A stretch of DNA of 64,000 nucleotides, taken from positions 124,001 to 188,000 of the forward strand of contig JAFUYH010000013.1 of NCBI GenBank assembly GCA_017470605.1. Direction: 5' to 3'. Every line of letters starts with the position of its first letter. The first letter of the stretch is position 1. Both the position numbers and the translations under genes were made by a program. Source of the DNA: Treponema sp. GTDB taxonomy: Bacteria > Spirochaetota > Spirochaetia > Treponematales > Treponemataceae. The notes under the pieces were generated by a model. That model searched no databases. It saw only the letters and a program-made list of their open reading frames with translations, and was not told the DNA's origin. Positions 1 through 9,355 of the stretch are shown here, one piece after another.

Positions 1-691
1 ATATGATTACTACAACCACATGAAAGGACGTGGTTTTGACGGAGTTGCCATTCTTTCCAGTGATTTTGCCGCTGCAGAAATGAAAAAGCTGGTTCAGAGC
101 GACATTCCTACAGTTACGCTGGACTTTTTTTATGACAAAAAACATACCGCGGTTATGAGCAATAATATAGCAGGAATTTCTGAACTTGCCGAATATGTTA
201 TTTCTATGGGACACAGAAAGATTGCCATGATTCATGGCGAAAACACCCTTGTAACAAAGGAGCGCATTGACTCCTTCAAGAAAACCTGCAGCATGCACAG
301 CATTACAATTCCTGACGAATATTTTGCGGAGGCACTTTATAACGATCCTCTTACAAGCGGCGAAGCGACAAGCATTCTGCTTTCACTCCCGGAACCGCCA
401 ACCTGCATTTTTTATCCTGATGACTATTCGGCTCTGGGTGGAATACGAGAACTGAACGCAAGGGGACTGAAAGCCGGAAAGGACATAAGCATTGTGGGAT
501 ATGATGGAATCATGCTTACTTCCATGATGATTCCTCCTCTCACAACTTATGAACAGGACGGCAGAAAAATAGGAGCAACAATCGCCAGAAATCTTATTGC
601 AAACATAGAACAGGGAGATTCCTACAAACCGGAAAGGGAACTTGTTTCCGGAAGAATGTTAAAAGGTGGCACAGTCACAAAAATCAACTGA
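1..691 (+). CDS. LacI/GalR-family transcriptional regulator, C-terminal part (partial)
   Basis: The reading frame is open from the left edge, so the N-terminal helix-turn-helix lies outside the window. The visible 220-odd residues match the ligand-binding half of LacI/GalR repressors (periplasmic-binding-protein fold): GFDGVAILSS near the start, then SNNIAGISELAEYVISMGH with the HRKIAMIHG strand, and the late motif DISIVGYDG followed by LTTYEQDGRKIGATIARNL. Family knowledge: such proteins bind a sugar or sugar phosphate and control nearby sugar genes. The cellobiose phosphorylase gene starts 80 nt downstream, and a perfect dyad lies between the two, so control of that gene is likely (inference). 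The ligand cannot be read from the sequence. Confidence 0.9.
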   Translation, partial: YDYYNHMKGRGFDGVAILSSDFAAAEMKKLVQSDIPTVTLDFFYDKKHTAVMSNNIAGISELAEYVISMGHRKIAMIHGENTLVTKERIDSFKKTCSMHSITIPDEYFAEALYNDPLTSGEATSILLSLPEPPTCIFYPDDYSALGGIRELNARGLKAGKDISIVGYDGIMLTSMMIPPLTTYEQDGRKIGATIARNLIANIEQGDSYKPERELVSGRMLKGGTVTKIN

Positions 692-734
692 TTACTTATT
701 GCAAATTAAACAAGGTTATTGTATACTTCAACTA

Positions 735-748
735 CAACGTTTTCGTTG
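735..748. promoter_or_regulatory. Dyad, candidate LacI-family operator upstream of GH94
   Basis: A perfect inverted repeat, CAACG-TTTT-CGTTG, lies 22 nt before the GH94 start and just after the LacI-type gene. The centre is similar to the CG-containing palindromes bound by LacI-family repressors. A small RNA hairpin in the leader is the alternative. RBS GAGG is at 761-764. Confidence 0.45.
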
Positions 749-770
749 AAAAAACAGATAGAGGTTAAAA

Positions 771-3248
771 ATGAAATTTGGACACTTTGATGATTCAAAC
801 CGCGAGTATGTTATTGAAACACCTCGCACTCCGTACCCTTGGATTAACTATTTGGGAACTCAGGGATTTTTCTCTTTAATTTCCAATACAGCGGGAGGGT
901 ACTGTTTCTACAAAGATGCTCGCCTCCGCCGCATTACACGCTACCGCTACAACAATGTGCCTATTGATATGGGCGGCCGCTATTTTTATATTAACGACAA
1001 CGGAACTGTCTGGAATCCTGGATGGTCTCCTGTAAAAACAGAACTTGATGCTTACGAATGTCGCCACGGTATGGGCTACACAATCATTAAAGGTAAAAAG
1101 AATGATTTGAAGGCCGAAGTTACTTTCTTTGTTCCACAGGATTATGACGGAGAAGTTCAGCAGGTTGTTCTTACCAACGAAGGCAAGTCTACAAAGACTT
1201 TCAAATTCTGGTCATTTGCAGAATGGTGTCTTTGGGATGCTCAGGACGACTGCACAAACTTCCAGCGAAACTTTTCTACAGGCCGCGTAGAAATCAAGGA
1301 TTCTGTTATCTACCATAAAACTGAATACCGCGACCGCCGCAATCACTACGCTTTCTATTCTGTAAACGATAAGATTGATGGATACGACACAGACCGCGAC
1401 ACATTCATCGGCTTGTACAACGGCTTCCACAACCCACAGCAGGTTCTGGACGGAAAATGCGGAAACTCTCTGGCAGACGGCTGGTCTCCAATTGCTTCTC
1501 ACTACAAGGAAATTACTTTGAAAGCCGGTGAAAGCAAGACTTTAGTTTTCGTTCTTGGCTATGTAGAAATGCCACAGGACAAAAAGTTTGAGGCAGACGG
1601 CAAGACAATCAACAAGGAAAAAGCCCTTGCAATGATTGAAAAATACAACACACCGGAAAAGTTTGCAGCCGGAATGAAAGAGCTCCGCGCTTACTGGGAC
1701 AAACTGCTTGGTATTTTGAATGTAAATACTCCGGAAGACAAGGTAAACCGCATGGTAAACATCTGGAACCAGTATCAGTGTATGGTTACTTTCAACTTGT
1801 CTCGCTCGGCATCTTACTTTGAGAGTGGAATTGGACGAGGTATGGGCTTCCGCGATTCAAACCAGGATATTCTTGGTTTCGTTCACCAGATTCCAGACCG
1901 CGCCCGCGAACGACTTATCGACATTGCTTCTACCCAGCTGGAAGACGGCGGATGCTATCACCAGTATCAGCCTCTTACAAAGAAGGGTAACGCAGACATC
2001 GGCGGCGACTTCTCAGACGACCCGCTCTGGATGATTCTTTCTGTTTCTGCATACATTAAGGAAACTGGCGACTGGTCAATTTTGGACGCAAAGGTTCCTT
2101 ACGACAACGACGAATCTAAGGCCAAGTCTATGCTGGACCACCTTACTGTCAGCTTCTATCACATTGTAAACAATCTCGGCCCTCACGGACTCCCACTTGC
2201 AATGCGCGCAGACTGGAACGACTGTATCAACCTTTCATGCTTCTCTGACACACCGGGCGAAAGCTTCCAGACTTACACAAACCCTAAGTTCAAGGCAGAA
2301 GGCGGCTACTCAAAGGTTGCAGAATCTGTATTTGTTGCAGCCCTCTTTACTTATGTTGGGCCAAACTTTGTCGGAATCTTGAAGCATCTCAATAAGAAGG
2401 ACGAGGCAGCAAAGGCTCAGGCAGAAATTGACAAGATGAAGAAAGTCATGATGGAATCTGCCTGGGACGGCAACTGGTTTATGCGTGCTTACGATGCCTA
2501 CGGCAAGAAGATGGGTTCTCACGAATGTGAGGAAGGACAGATTTTCATTGAGCCGCAGGGCTTTGCAATCATGTCTGATATTGATAAGGACGCAACCAAG
2601 AAGACTCTTGCCGCAATTGACGAACGTTTGAACACAAAACATGGACTTGTTTTGAACAATCCAGCCTTCTCTAAGTACTATATCCAGTATGGTGAAATCT
2701 CTACTTATCCGGGCGGATACAAGGAGAATGCCGGAATCTTTACCCACAACAACGCATGGATTATCTGTGCGGCAGCTTACGCTGGAGAAGGCGACCAGGC
2801 ATTCAAATACTACTCAGAAATTGCTCCTGCCTACACAGAAGAAACTTCTGACCTTCACAAGACAGAGCCTTATGTTTACGGCCAGATGATTGGCGGTAAG
2901 GACGCTGGTTCAGACATAGGACAGACAGGCAAAAACTTTGGTCAGGGCAAGAACTCATGGCTTACAGGAACTGCCGCATGGAACATGGTTGCAATCAGCC
3001 AGTACATCCTCGGTATTCAGCCGGACTTTGACGGACTTAAAGTAGACCCTTCAATTCCTGCAAGCTGGGATGGCTTTACAGCTACACGTCTTTTCCGCGG
3101 TGCTAAGTACAACATCACAATCAAAAACCCAAGCCACGTTTGCAAGGGCGTAAAGAGCATGGTTGTAGACGGAAAGGCTGTTGAAGGCTGCGTTGTTCCT
3201 TACGTTGAAGGAAAGAAAGAAGTTAATGTTGAAATTACATTGGGCTAA
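771..3248 (+). CDS. Cellobiose phosphorylase-like glycoside phosphorylase (GH94)
   Basis: The 825-residue length is typical of cellobiose phosphorylases. Family reaction: cellobiose plus phosphate gives glucose 1-phosphate and glucose in the cytoplasm, saving ATP during cellulose use. The N-terminal ~290 residues form the beta-sandwich domain (start [20 protein letters not shown]). The (alpha/alpha)6 barrel follows, with [10 protein letters not shown] near residue 362 and ADWNDC near 480-485; the second Asp of DWND is the expected general acid. No signal peptide is present. Codon use is more biased than in the neighbours, suggesting high expression. The gene follows a LacI-type regulator and ends in a strong terminator, so it is probably its own unit. 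Cellodextrin or other beta-glucoside specificity cannot be excluded. Confidence 0.93.
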   Translation: MKFGHFDDSNREYVIETPRTPYPWINYLGTQGFFSLISNTAGGYCFYKDARLRRITRYRYNNVPIDMGGRYFYINDNGTVWNPGWSPVKTELDAYECRHGMGYTIIKGKKNDLKAEVTFFVPQDYDGEVQQVVLTNEGKSTKTFKFWSFAEWCLWDAQDDCTNFQRNFSTGRVEIKDSVIYHKTEYRDRRNHYAFYSVNDKIDGYDTDRDTFIGLYNGFHNPQQVLDGKCGNSLADGWSPIASHYKEITLKAGESKTLVFVLGYVEMPQDKKFEADGKTINKEKALAMIEKYNTPEKFAAGMKELRAYWDKLLGILNVNTPEDKVNRMVNIWNQYQCMVTFNLSRSASYFESGIGRGMGFRDSNQDILGFVHQIPDRARERLIDIASTQLEDGGCYHQYQPLTKKGNADIGGDFSDDPLWMILSVSAYIKETGDWSILDAKVPYDNDESKAKSMLDHLTVSFYHIVNNLGPHGLPLAMRADWNDCINLSCFSDTPGESFQTYTNPKFKAEGGYSKVAESVFVAALFTYVGPNFVGILKHLNKKDEAAKAQAEIDKMKKVMMESAWDGNWFMRAYDAYGKKMGSHECEEGQIFIEPQGFAIMSDIDKDATKKTLAAIDERLNTKHGLVLNNPAFSKYYIQYGEISTYPGGYKENAGIFTHNNAWIICAAAYAGEGDQAFKYYSEIAPAYTEETSDLHKTEPYVYGQMIGGKDAGSDIGQTGKNFGQGKNSWLTGTAAWNMVAISQYILGIQPDFDGLKVDPSIPASWDGFTATRLFRGAKYNITIKNPSHVCKGVKSMVVDGKAVEGCVVPYVEGKKEVNVEITLG

Positions 3249-3270
3249 AATCTAGCTAACAGCAAATTGG

Positions 3271-3300
3271 GTCCCCGGAAAATTTTCGGGGACTTTTTTT
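3271..3300 (+). terminator. Rho-independent terminator after GH94
   Basis: Stem GTCCCCG / CGGGGAC around the loop GAAAATTTT, followed by seven T residues, starting 23 nt after the GH94 stop. Confidence 0.9.
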
Positions 3301-3313
3301 ATATTTATTTGAC

Positions 3314-3372
3314 AATTATGAAGAATTATGAAAATTTATGAAAGAACATCCCAATTATGAAGATTTATGAAT
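3314..3372 (+). repeat. 10-bp tandem repeats (AATTATGAAG type) before the ATPase pseudogene
   Basis: Three consecutive 10-mers (AATTATGAAG, AATTATGAAA, ATTTATGAAA) are followed by 9 nt and two more (AATTATGAAG, ATTTATGAAT). The ten-base period puts all copies on one DNA face. They run up to the RBS of the broken ATPase gene, and TTGACA lies just before them (3309-3314). They may be an autoregulatory operator array (inference). Confidence 0.6.
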
Positions 3373-3385
3373 GGAGGAAACAAAA

Positions 3386-4134
3386 ATGTCAAACAATCCA
3401 TTCAGTTTATCATTCGGAAAGTCACCAAATGCACTTATTTCACGCTATGATTATGCAAATCAAATTATTTCCACATTTAACTCAGATAATCCTGTTAGTA
3501 ACGCATACCTTATAGAAGGTGTTAGAGGTTGTGGAAAAACAGTATTAATGACCTCAATCGAAAAAGAACTTGCACAAGAAAAAAACTGGATAATCATTGA
3601 TTTAAACTCAACTCAAGATTTACTTTCAGATTTTTCTTTTAATGACTGGTCTGTACGAAAATATATACGCTATTCAAAATGATCCTGCACTTACCTTTTT
3701 ACTTCGCACTCCTAAAATAAAACTTGAACCGCTAAGTCTTGCTCAAATAACAAAGGTTTACAACCTCTAAAAAGCTCGCACAGATAACAAAGGGCTATGC
3801 TTTTGCCTTTCAGGCATTAGGATTATTATATTTCGATTACAAAGATAGCCTTCCCTTAGATAAAATACTTCTAAAATTTGACGATTTATTGGATGATTTT
3901 GTTTACAGAAAAATTTGGGAAGGTCTTTCAAACCAGGATAAGAATGTACTTCTTGCCATTACCGATTCAAAAATTCAGGTTGGCGACGTTTGCAAAAAAT
4001 TAAATATGACTAGTGCAACCTTCTCAAAATATCGTGAGCGTCTTTTAAACAGGGGAATAATTCGTTCCCCACAACACGGATATGTAGAAATTATCCTACC
4101 TAGATTTAACGAAGTAATAAAGTATTATAGTTAA
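3386..4134 (+). pseudogene. Decayed ATP-binding protein (P-loop ATPase with C-terminal winged helix)
   Basis: The start at 3386 is preferred because GGAGG lies 9 nt upstream. The N-terminus (NNPFSLSFGKSPNALISRYD, then the Walker A GVRGCGKTVLMT) matches a widespread family of ~380-residue ATP-binding proteins of uncertain role. The frame is lost after DLLSDF (near 3635). Pieces of the same protein continue in other frames: NDPALTFLLRTPKIKLEPLSLAQI near 3680-3750, then KGYAFAFQALGLLYFDYKD near 3790-3845. The C-terminal winged helix (LSNQDKNVLLAITDSKIQV onward) is open from about 3889 to 4134. Only about two thirds of the usual length remains, so at least two deletions or frameshifts are inferred. 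It is probably non-functional. Confidence 0.85.
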
Positions 4135-4136
4135 TC

Positions 4137-4178
4137 AAAAAAAAGGGGGTGACTAAAAGGATTATTAGTCAGCCCCAT
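4137..4178 (-). terminator. Terminator for the minus-strand orphan ORF
   Basis: Read on the minus strand, a stem GGGG-TGACTAA-type hairpin (TGACTAA / TTAGTCA plus four G-C pairs, one mismatch) is followed by eight T residues. It lies 26 nt beyond the stop at 4204. Confidence 0.75.
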
Positions 4179-4203
4179 AAGGATTAAAACTTGCGGTAAA
4201 AAC

Positions 4204-4485
4204 TTACTTTATAGAAAGCATGCTTTCAACCTGTATTGCAAGAGGAAGGTCTGTTGCTTTTCCAGTTTGTAAATCTATACTGACCATCATATAGCCGTGT
4301 CGTGTATTAACAGCATTGTAAATCAATTTGGTTTCGCTGAGAGTAAAAGAGTAAATGCTTAGTATGCTAGATTTATTTGGGTCACTTTCAAGCAAATCTT
4401 TTACGGTTCCATTAGAATAGTAATAAATTGTTTTACCATCTTCTGAAATTGCAGCAAGCCCTTTACTGGTTATTTCAAATGGCAT
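4204..4485 (-). CDS. Unrecognised small protein, probably the tail of a larger gene
   Basis: 93 residues from the first ATG, but the frame stays open upstream for 20 more codons without a start (reading ...KYFGSDTKRKDTDPWYK) back to a TGA near 4550. The ORF may therefore be the 3' remnant of a longer gene. The sequence is beta-rich, with repeated SEDGKTIYYYSNG- and TRHGYMMVSIDLQTGK-type strands, as in beta-propeller or WD-like repeat proteins. That is an impression only. It has its own terminator and lies in an AT-rich, gene-poor scar between leuS and GH94. No function is proposed. Confidence 0.5.
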   Translation of the reverse strand: MPFEITSKGLAAISEDGKTIYYYSNGTVKDLLESDPNKSSILSIYSFTLSETKLIYNAVNTRHGYMMVSIDLQTGKATDLPLAIQVESMLSIK

Positions 4486-4585
4486 TTTATACCAAGGGTC
4501 TGTATCCTTTCGCTTTGTATCAGAGCCGAAATATTTTATAGTCTGTCAAACATTTATTTATACTCTTTTGGATATTAAACTTACT

Positions 4586-4864
4586 ATGATGAACAACGAA
4601 GAAGAGCTTGCATGTGTAATTGAAAGAATCAAAATGACCAGAATCTCAAAAAATATATCTCAAATGGAAGTCTGTCTTAGAGCAAATATGTCACAGAGTT
4701 TTCTAGCTAATATTGAGTCTGGAAAAAAACAGCCTTCATTAATGACGATAATCAGGATTGCGTCTGCCCTGGAAGTAAATCCGCGTGATTTTTTCCCAGA
4801 AGACAGTAAAAAAAATAAAGAAGAAATCAAAAAAGAAATTCATGAGCTTATAAATCTCCTGTAA
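4586..4864 (+). CDS. Small XRE-type helix-turn-helix regulator
   Basis: About 92 residues. An ATG at 4586 is favoured over the in-frame TTG at 4568; neither has a good RBS. The HTH_3 fold covers residues ~12-68: RIKMTRISKNISQMEVCLRA, then the recognition part SQSFLANIESGKKQPSLMTI and LEVNPRDFF. A lysine/glutamate-rich tail follows. Family role: DNA-binding repressor, often of restriction, toxin or prophage genes. No partner gene remains beside it, only a broken ATPase and an orphan fragment, so it may be a leftover regulator of a lost island. Confidence 0.8.
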   Translation: MMNNEEELACVIERIKMTRISKNISQMEVCLRANMSQSFLANIESGKKQPSLMTIIRIASALEVNPRDFFPEDSKKNKEEIKKEIHELINLL

Positions 4865-4972
4865 TCACAATAAAAGCATAAAGAACACCGTATGCATCAG
4901 ATTTCTACAAAAACCTTATTCCCAATAAATATTTTTCTTATTATAATAGAAAAATATTTCACCAAGATTTAT

Positions 4973-5044
4973 GCGGTTGTCATATAACGGCTATTATCCG
5001 GGCTTCCCAAGCCCGAGACGCGGGTTCGACTCCCGTCAACCGCT
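4973..5044 (+). tRNA. tRNA-Gly (anticodon CCC)
   Basis: A cloverleaf can be drawn by hand. The acceptor is GCGGTTG / CAACCGC, the anticodon stem CGGGC / GCCCG with loop TTCCCAA (anticodon CCC at 5006-5008), and the T arm GCGGG-TTCGACT-CCCGT. The D stem is short (ATA/TAT), with GG in the loop. The discriminator is T and CCA is not encoded. Only about 19 nt separate it from the leuS start, so the two are probably co-transcribed. Confidence 0.95.
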
Positions 5045-5062
5045 GTACAGGAGATAAAAAAA

Positions 5063-7615
5063 ATGAGTAAATATCCATTTGAATCAATTGAGCCAAAATG
5101 GCAGAAATATTGGGACGAACACAAAACTTTTAAAGCAAATGAAGATGAAAAATTTCCGCCGGAAAAACGCATGTATGTCCTTGATATGTTCCCTTATCCA
5201 AGTGCAGCCGGACTGCATGTAGGACATCCGGAAGGTTATACTGCAACAGATATTTACTGCCGCTACCTGCGCATGAATGGATATAATGTACTTCATCCTA
5301 TGGGATACGACGCTTTTGGTCTTCCTGCAGAAAACTATGCAATTAAAACAGGAACTCATCCAAAAACAACAACTAACGCAAATATTGCACACTTTACCCA
5401 GCAGATTAAGTCACTTGGCTTCAGCTACGACTGGGACCGCTGCGTTTCTACCTGCGAGCCGGACTATTACAAATGGACACAGTGGATTTTCCTTCAGCTT
5501 TACAAAAGGGGACTGGCTTACGAAGCAGAAACTCCAATCAACTGGTGTCCTTCCTGCATGACAGGTCTTGCTAATGAGGAAGTAAAGGACGGCAAGTGTG
5601 ACCGCTGTGGTGCAGAAGTTACTCACAAGACTATCCGCCAGTGGATTTTGAAGATTACTGATTATGCAGACCGCCTGGACGCAGACCTGGAAGGTCTGGA
5701 TTGGCCGGAAAGCGTAAAGGCAATGCAGCATAACTGGATTGGAAAATCAACCGGTGCCGAAGTTACCTTTACAGTAGCAGACAAGGACGGAAAACCAACA
5801 TCAAATAAGTTGACAGTTTACACTACCCGCTGCGATACTTTGTTCGGAGCTACTTATATGGTAGTTTCGCCAGAACACAAGATTATTCCAGAGATTACAA
5901 CTGCTGAACAGGCAGACGCAGTTAAGGCTTATCAGGAAGAAGCCGCTAAAAAATCTGACCTTGAACGAACTGACCTTGCAAAGGACAAGACCGGCGTATT
6001 CAGCGGAAGCTATGCAATCAACCCGGTAAACGGAAAACTCATTCCTATCTGGATTGCAGACTATGTTTTGATTTCTTACGGTACAGGTGCAATTATGGCC
6101 GTTCCTGCTCACGATGACCGCGACTGGGAATTCGCTAAGAAGTTCAACCTGCCAATCATCGAAGTTTTGAAGAGCGAAGTTGATGTTCAGAAGCAGGCAT
6201 GGACTCAGGACGGAATCCACGTAAATTCAGAATTCCTGAACGGACTTAACAAGGCAGATGCAATCGCAAAGATGCTGGAATTCCTTGAAGAAAAGAAAAT
6301 TGGCCGCAAGGCAATCAACTATAAACTCCGCGACTGGGTTTACAGCCGCCAGCGTTACTGGGGAGAGCCGATTCCTCTGGTACACTGCCCTGACTGCGGA
6401 ACAGTGCCAGTGCCGGAAGAAGAACTGCCTCTTACCCTGCCGGAAGTAAAATCTTACCAGCCTACAGGAACAGGCGAAAGCCCTCTTGCCGCAATTGATT
6501 CATGGGTAAACTGCAAGTGTCCTAAGTGCGGAAAGCCTGCAAAGCGCGAAACAAACACAATGCCTCAGTGGGGCGGATGCTGCTGGTACTACCTGCGCTA
6601 CCTTGACCCACACAACGACAAGGCCTTCTGCGCTCCTGAAAAAGAAAAATACTGGATGCCTGTAGACCTTTACATTGGTGGTGCCGAGCATGCCGTTCTT
6701 CACCTTCTTTATGCCCGCTTCTGGCACAAGGTTCTTTATGATATTGGAGTTGTTTCGACAAAAGAGCCTTTCCAGCGCCTTGTAAACCAGGGTATGATTA
6801 CTTCATTCGCCTTCCAGAGAAAGAACAAGACTCTTGTTCCTGTTGATGAAGTTGAGCAGCGCGACGACGGAAAATATTACGAAAAGGCAACAGGCGAAGA
6901 ACTGGAGCAGATTGTTGCAAAGATGTCTAAGTCTTTGAAGAACGTAGTAAATCCTGATGATGAAATTAAGGCTTATGGTGCAGACTCTGTCCGCATGTAC
7001 GAAATGTTCATGGGCCCTCTTACAATGTCTAAGCCTTGGGCAACACAGGGTATTGTTGGTATTCACCGCTTCCTTGAAAAGGTATGGTCTGTTTCTGAAA
7101 AGCCGATGGCTGACATTGACATCAACGGAAAACTTGAAGACAAGGCCTTGATTTCTGCCCGCAAGACCTTTGCCCAGACAATCAAAAAGGTAACTGATGA
7201 TACAGCAACTTTGAACTTTAACACTGCAATCAGCCAGATGATGATTTTCATCAACGAACTGAGCAAGCTGCCGGAAGTTCCTCGCGCTATGTGGGCAGAT
7301 TTCGTAAAGGTACTCTCACCTTATGCTCCACACCTTGGTGAAGAACTCTGGGAAAAACTTGGCAACAAGGAATCTATCGCCTACGTTGCATGGCCAACAG
7401 TTAATGCAGACTTTGCAAAAGACGACACAAAGCAGATTGTTGTAATGGTAAACGGCAAGAAGCGCGATACTTTTGAGGCTGCTCCAGGAACCCCAGACGA
7501 CCAGCTCAAAGAAACTGCTTTTGCCCGCGATGCCGTAAAGAAATTCACCGACGGCCACGAACTTGTTAAAGTGATTGTTGTAAAGGACAAACTTGTTAAT
7601 ATCGTAGTCAAATAA
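5063..7615 (+). CDS. leuS: Leucyl-tRNA synthetase
   Basis: 850 residues, normal for bacterial LeuRS. The class I signature HVGH is at residues 52-55 ([20 protein letters not shown]), and KMSKS is near 620 ([15 protein letters not shown]). The zinc-type cysteines WCPSC and CDRCG lie around 155-185. The CP1 editing domain contains the conserved TYMVVSPEH and [15 protein letters not shown]. It charges tRNA-Leu in the cytosol. The AGGAG at 5049-5053 fixes the start and lies immediately behind tRNA-Gly. No T-box motif is visible in the leader. Confidence 0.98.
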   Translation: MSKYPFESIEPKWQKYWDEHKTFKANEDEKFPPEKRMYVLDMFPYPSAAGLHVGHPEGYTATDIYCRYLRMNGYNVLHPMGYDAFGLPAENYAIKTGTHPKTTTNANIAHFTQQIKSLGFSYDWDRCVSTCEPDYYKWTQWIFLQLYKRGLAYEAETPINWCPSCMTGLANEEVKDGKCDRCGAEVTHKTIRQWILKITDYADRLDADLEGLDWPESVKAMQHNWIGKSTGAEVTFTVADKDGKPTSNKLTVYTTRCDTLFGATYMVVSPEHKIIPEITTAEQADAVKAYQEEAAKKSDLERTDLAKDKTGVFSGSYAINPVNGKLIPIWIADYVLISYGTGAIMAVPAHDDRDWEFAKKFNLPIIEVLKSEVDVQKQAWTQDGIHVNSEFLNGLNKADAIAKMLEFLEEKKIGRKAINYKLRDWVYSRQRYWGEPIPLVHCPDCGTVPVPEEELPLTLPEVKSYQPTGTGESPLAAIDSWVNCKCPKCGKPAKRETNTMPQWGGCCWYYLRYLDPHNDKAFCAPEKEKYWMPVDLYIGGAEHAVLHLLYARFWHKVLYDIGVVSTKEPFQRLVNQGMITSFAFQRKNKTLVPVDEVEQRDDGKYYEKATGEELEQIVAKMSKSLKNVVNPDDEIKAYGADSVRMYEMFMGPLTMSKPWATQGIVGIHRFLEKVWSVSEKPMADIDINGKLEDKALISARKTFAQTIKKVTDDTATLNFNTAISQMMIFINELSKLPEVPRAMWADFVKVLSPYAPHLGEELWEKLGNKESIAYVAWPTVNADFAKDDTKQIVVMVNGKKRDTFEAAPGTPDDQLKETAFARDAVKKFTDGHELVKVIVVKDKLVNIVVK

Positions 7616-7662
7616 TTTAAAGCTTTAGCCAGAAACTGGCAGGCTGCTTTTACAAACTTTAT

Positions 7663-7711
7663 AAGCCCTGATGACTGGCACACTTGGTACGGCAATCATC
7701 AGGGCTTTGTA
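7663..7711. terminator. Long hairpin after leuS, probable terminator
   Basis: A perfect 12-bp stem, AAGCCCTGATGA (7663-7674) / TCATCAGGGCTT (7696-7707), encloses a 21-nt loop and is followed by a T-rich run. It lies 48 nt after the leuS stop. Confidence 0.7.
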
Positions 7712-7790
7712 TTTTCAAAACTTATCAGACATACTCAATTTCTTAATCGTCATTTTTCATCATTCAAAATAAATAACAAATAATTATCGA

Positions 7791-7847
7791 TGTTTCTATT
7801 GACAGTAACAACAATTCCGCATTAGTATGTTTCTATAAATAGTAACA
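7791..7847 (+). promoter_or_regulatory. trp operon promoter with two operator-like dyads
   Basis: -35 TTGACA (7799-7804), 18-nt spacer, -10 TAGTAT (7823-7828). Two related 20-bp dyads of the form TGTTNCTAT-NN-NTAGTAACA cover it. The first (7791-7810) overlaps the -35; the second (7828-7847) starts at the end of the -10 and covers the expected transcription start. Their centres are 37 bp apart. This layout fits a repressor. No Trp-rich leader peptide is present between here and trpE. Confidence 0.65.
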
Positions 7848-7881
7848 CAAACACAAACGCACACAGCAAAAAGGAGTTTTT

Positions 7882-9336
7882 ATGAGCAGAACTGATTCAA
7901 TATACTTTTCATTGCCTTCAGACAGATACACACCATTCTCTCTTGCACGAAAAATAGGCGCATCTGCAATCTTAGAAAGTGCAAGTTTTGCACGGGGACG
8001 TGAACGATATTCAATACTTTTATTGGAACCGGCCTTTAAAATAATACAGGATGAAGAAGGAGTAGCCTTTATAATTGACGGCCGCAGGCTTCCTTATAGA
8101 GCAGAAAATGAAAGCGGAGAAAGCATTGCCCCAGGAAGTAAAATTCCCCATACCACAGATATTCTGGATGCCCTTTTATATATAGCCCGGCAGAATGAAA
8201 TTGAAAAAACAACAACGATTCCTGTTCCTGCCAGCGGGCTTGGATTTTTAAGTTATGAATTTTCCGCACGATGCGACACAATTAATTTTGCACAGCAGAC
8301 AGATGAACTTCATATTCCGGAAAGCTGTTTTGTGGCAGGGCATATTTATGTAATTTTTGATCATTTCACAGAAAGACTTCATGTTTTTGCCCTGAATTAC
8401 AATGAACATCAGATTGATTTGGAAAAAGCCGTTGAAAAATTAAAAACAAGATTGAATGACATGGATTTTTCTTACCTTTCCGCACCAGAAGAAGCAAAGC
8501 CAGTCAGAATCATTACAAATCTGGAAGAAAGCGAAAAAGAATATAAGGAAAAAGTTGAGGCAATAAAAAAAGAAATAATCGCAGGAAACCTTTTACAGGC
8601 AGTTCCAAGCCGAAGACTCCAGATTGAATGTGACAATTCTGCACTGGAAATATACAGACGGCTGAGAGCAGTAAATCCAAGTCCATATCTTTTTTACATC
8701 GATTTTGATGATTTTCAGCTGATAGGCTCTTCACCAGAAAGTCTTGTAAGAGTAAGGGACGGAATGGCTTCAATAAGGCCTATAGCGGGAACAAGACGCC
8801 GAGGAAAAAGCAATGAAGAAGATGAAGTTCTTAAACAGGAACTTTTAGCAGACGCAAAGGAAAGAGCCGAACACCTGATGCTTGTTGATTTGGCAAGAAA
8901 TGATTTGGGAAGGGTCTGCACAAACGGAAGTGTTGAAGTAACAAGATTTATGGAAGTTGAAAAGTTCAGCCATGTCATGCACATAGTAAGTGACGTGCAG
9001 GGAAAAGTTTCTCCAGACTATAAGCCGATCCAGGTATTAAGGGCAGCTTTTCCAGCAGGGACAGTTTCCGGCGCTCCAAAAATCAGGGCAATTGAAATTT
9101 TAAGCCGCCTTGAAAAAACGAAAAGACGCTTTTATGCAGGAGCCGTTGGCTACATCCAGTCTAATGGAGATTTAGATTTCTGCATTGCAATCCGCTGTGC
9201 CTTAAAACAGGGAAAAATATGGTCTTTACAAGCAGGAGGAGGAATTGTATACGACTCTTCTGCAGAAAGGGAATGGGAAGAAACAAATGAAAAACTTGGG
9301 GCACTAAAGAGTGTATTTGAAATAAAAATTGCATGA
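7882..9336 (+). CDS. trpE: Anthranilate synthase component I
   Basis: 484 residues. Converts chorismate plus amide nitrogen to anthranilate, the first step of tryptophan synthesis. The N-terminal ILESASFARGRERYS corresponds to the Trp-feedback site (LLES-type motif). The chorismate-binding domain shows IRPIAGTRRRG, DLARNDLGRVC and AFPAGTVSGAPKIRA, ending with AGGGIVYDSSAEREW. The glutaminase is supplied by the next gene, a TrpG-TrpD fusion. AAAGGAG at 7869-7875 supports the start. This is the first gene of a five-gene operon behind a probable repressor-controlled promoter. Confidence 0.97.
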   Translation: MSRTDSIYFSLPSDRYTPFSLARKIGASAILESASFARGRERYSILLLEPAFKIIQDEEGVAFIIDGRRLPYRAENESGESIAPGSKIPHTTDILDALLYIARQNEIEKTTTIPVPASGLGFLSYEFSARCDTINFAQQTDELHIPESCFVAGHIYVIFDHFTERLHVFALNYNEHQIDLEKAVEKLKTRLNDMDFSYLSAPEEAKPVRIITNLEESEKEYKEKVEAIKKEIIAGNLLQAVPSRRLQIECDNSALEIYRRLRAVNPSPYLFYIDFDDFQLIGSSPESLVRVRDGMASIRPIAGTRRRGKSNEEDEVLKQELLADAKERAEHLMLVDLARNDLGRVCTNGSVEVTRFMEVEKFSHVMHIVSDVQGKVSPDYKPIQVLRAAFPAGTVSGAPKIRAIEILSRLEKTKRRFYAGAVGYIQSNGDLDFCIAIRCALKQGKIWSLQAGGGIVYDSSAEREWEETNEKLGALKSVFEIKIA

Positions 9337-9355
9337 GCATTCTAGGAGGCAAAAA

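Noticed and set aside
7708-7881. A Trp-codon leader peptide before trpE
   Set aside because: No short ORF with clustered TGG codons was found in any frame between the leuS terminator and trpE.
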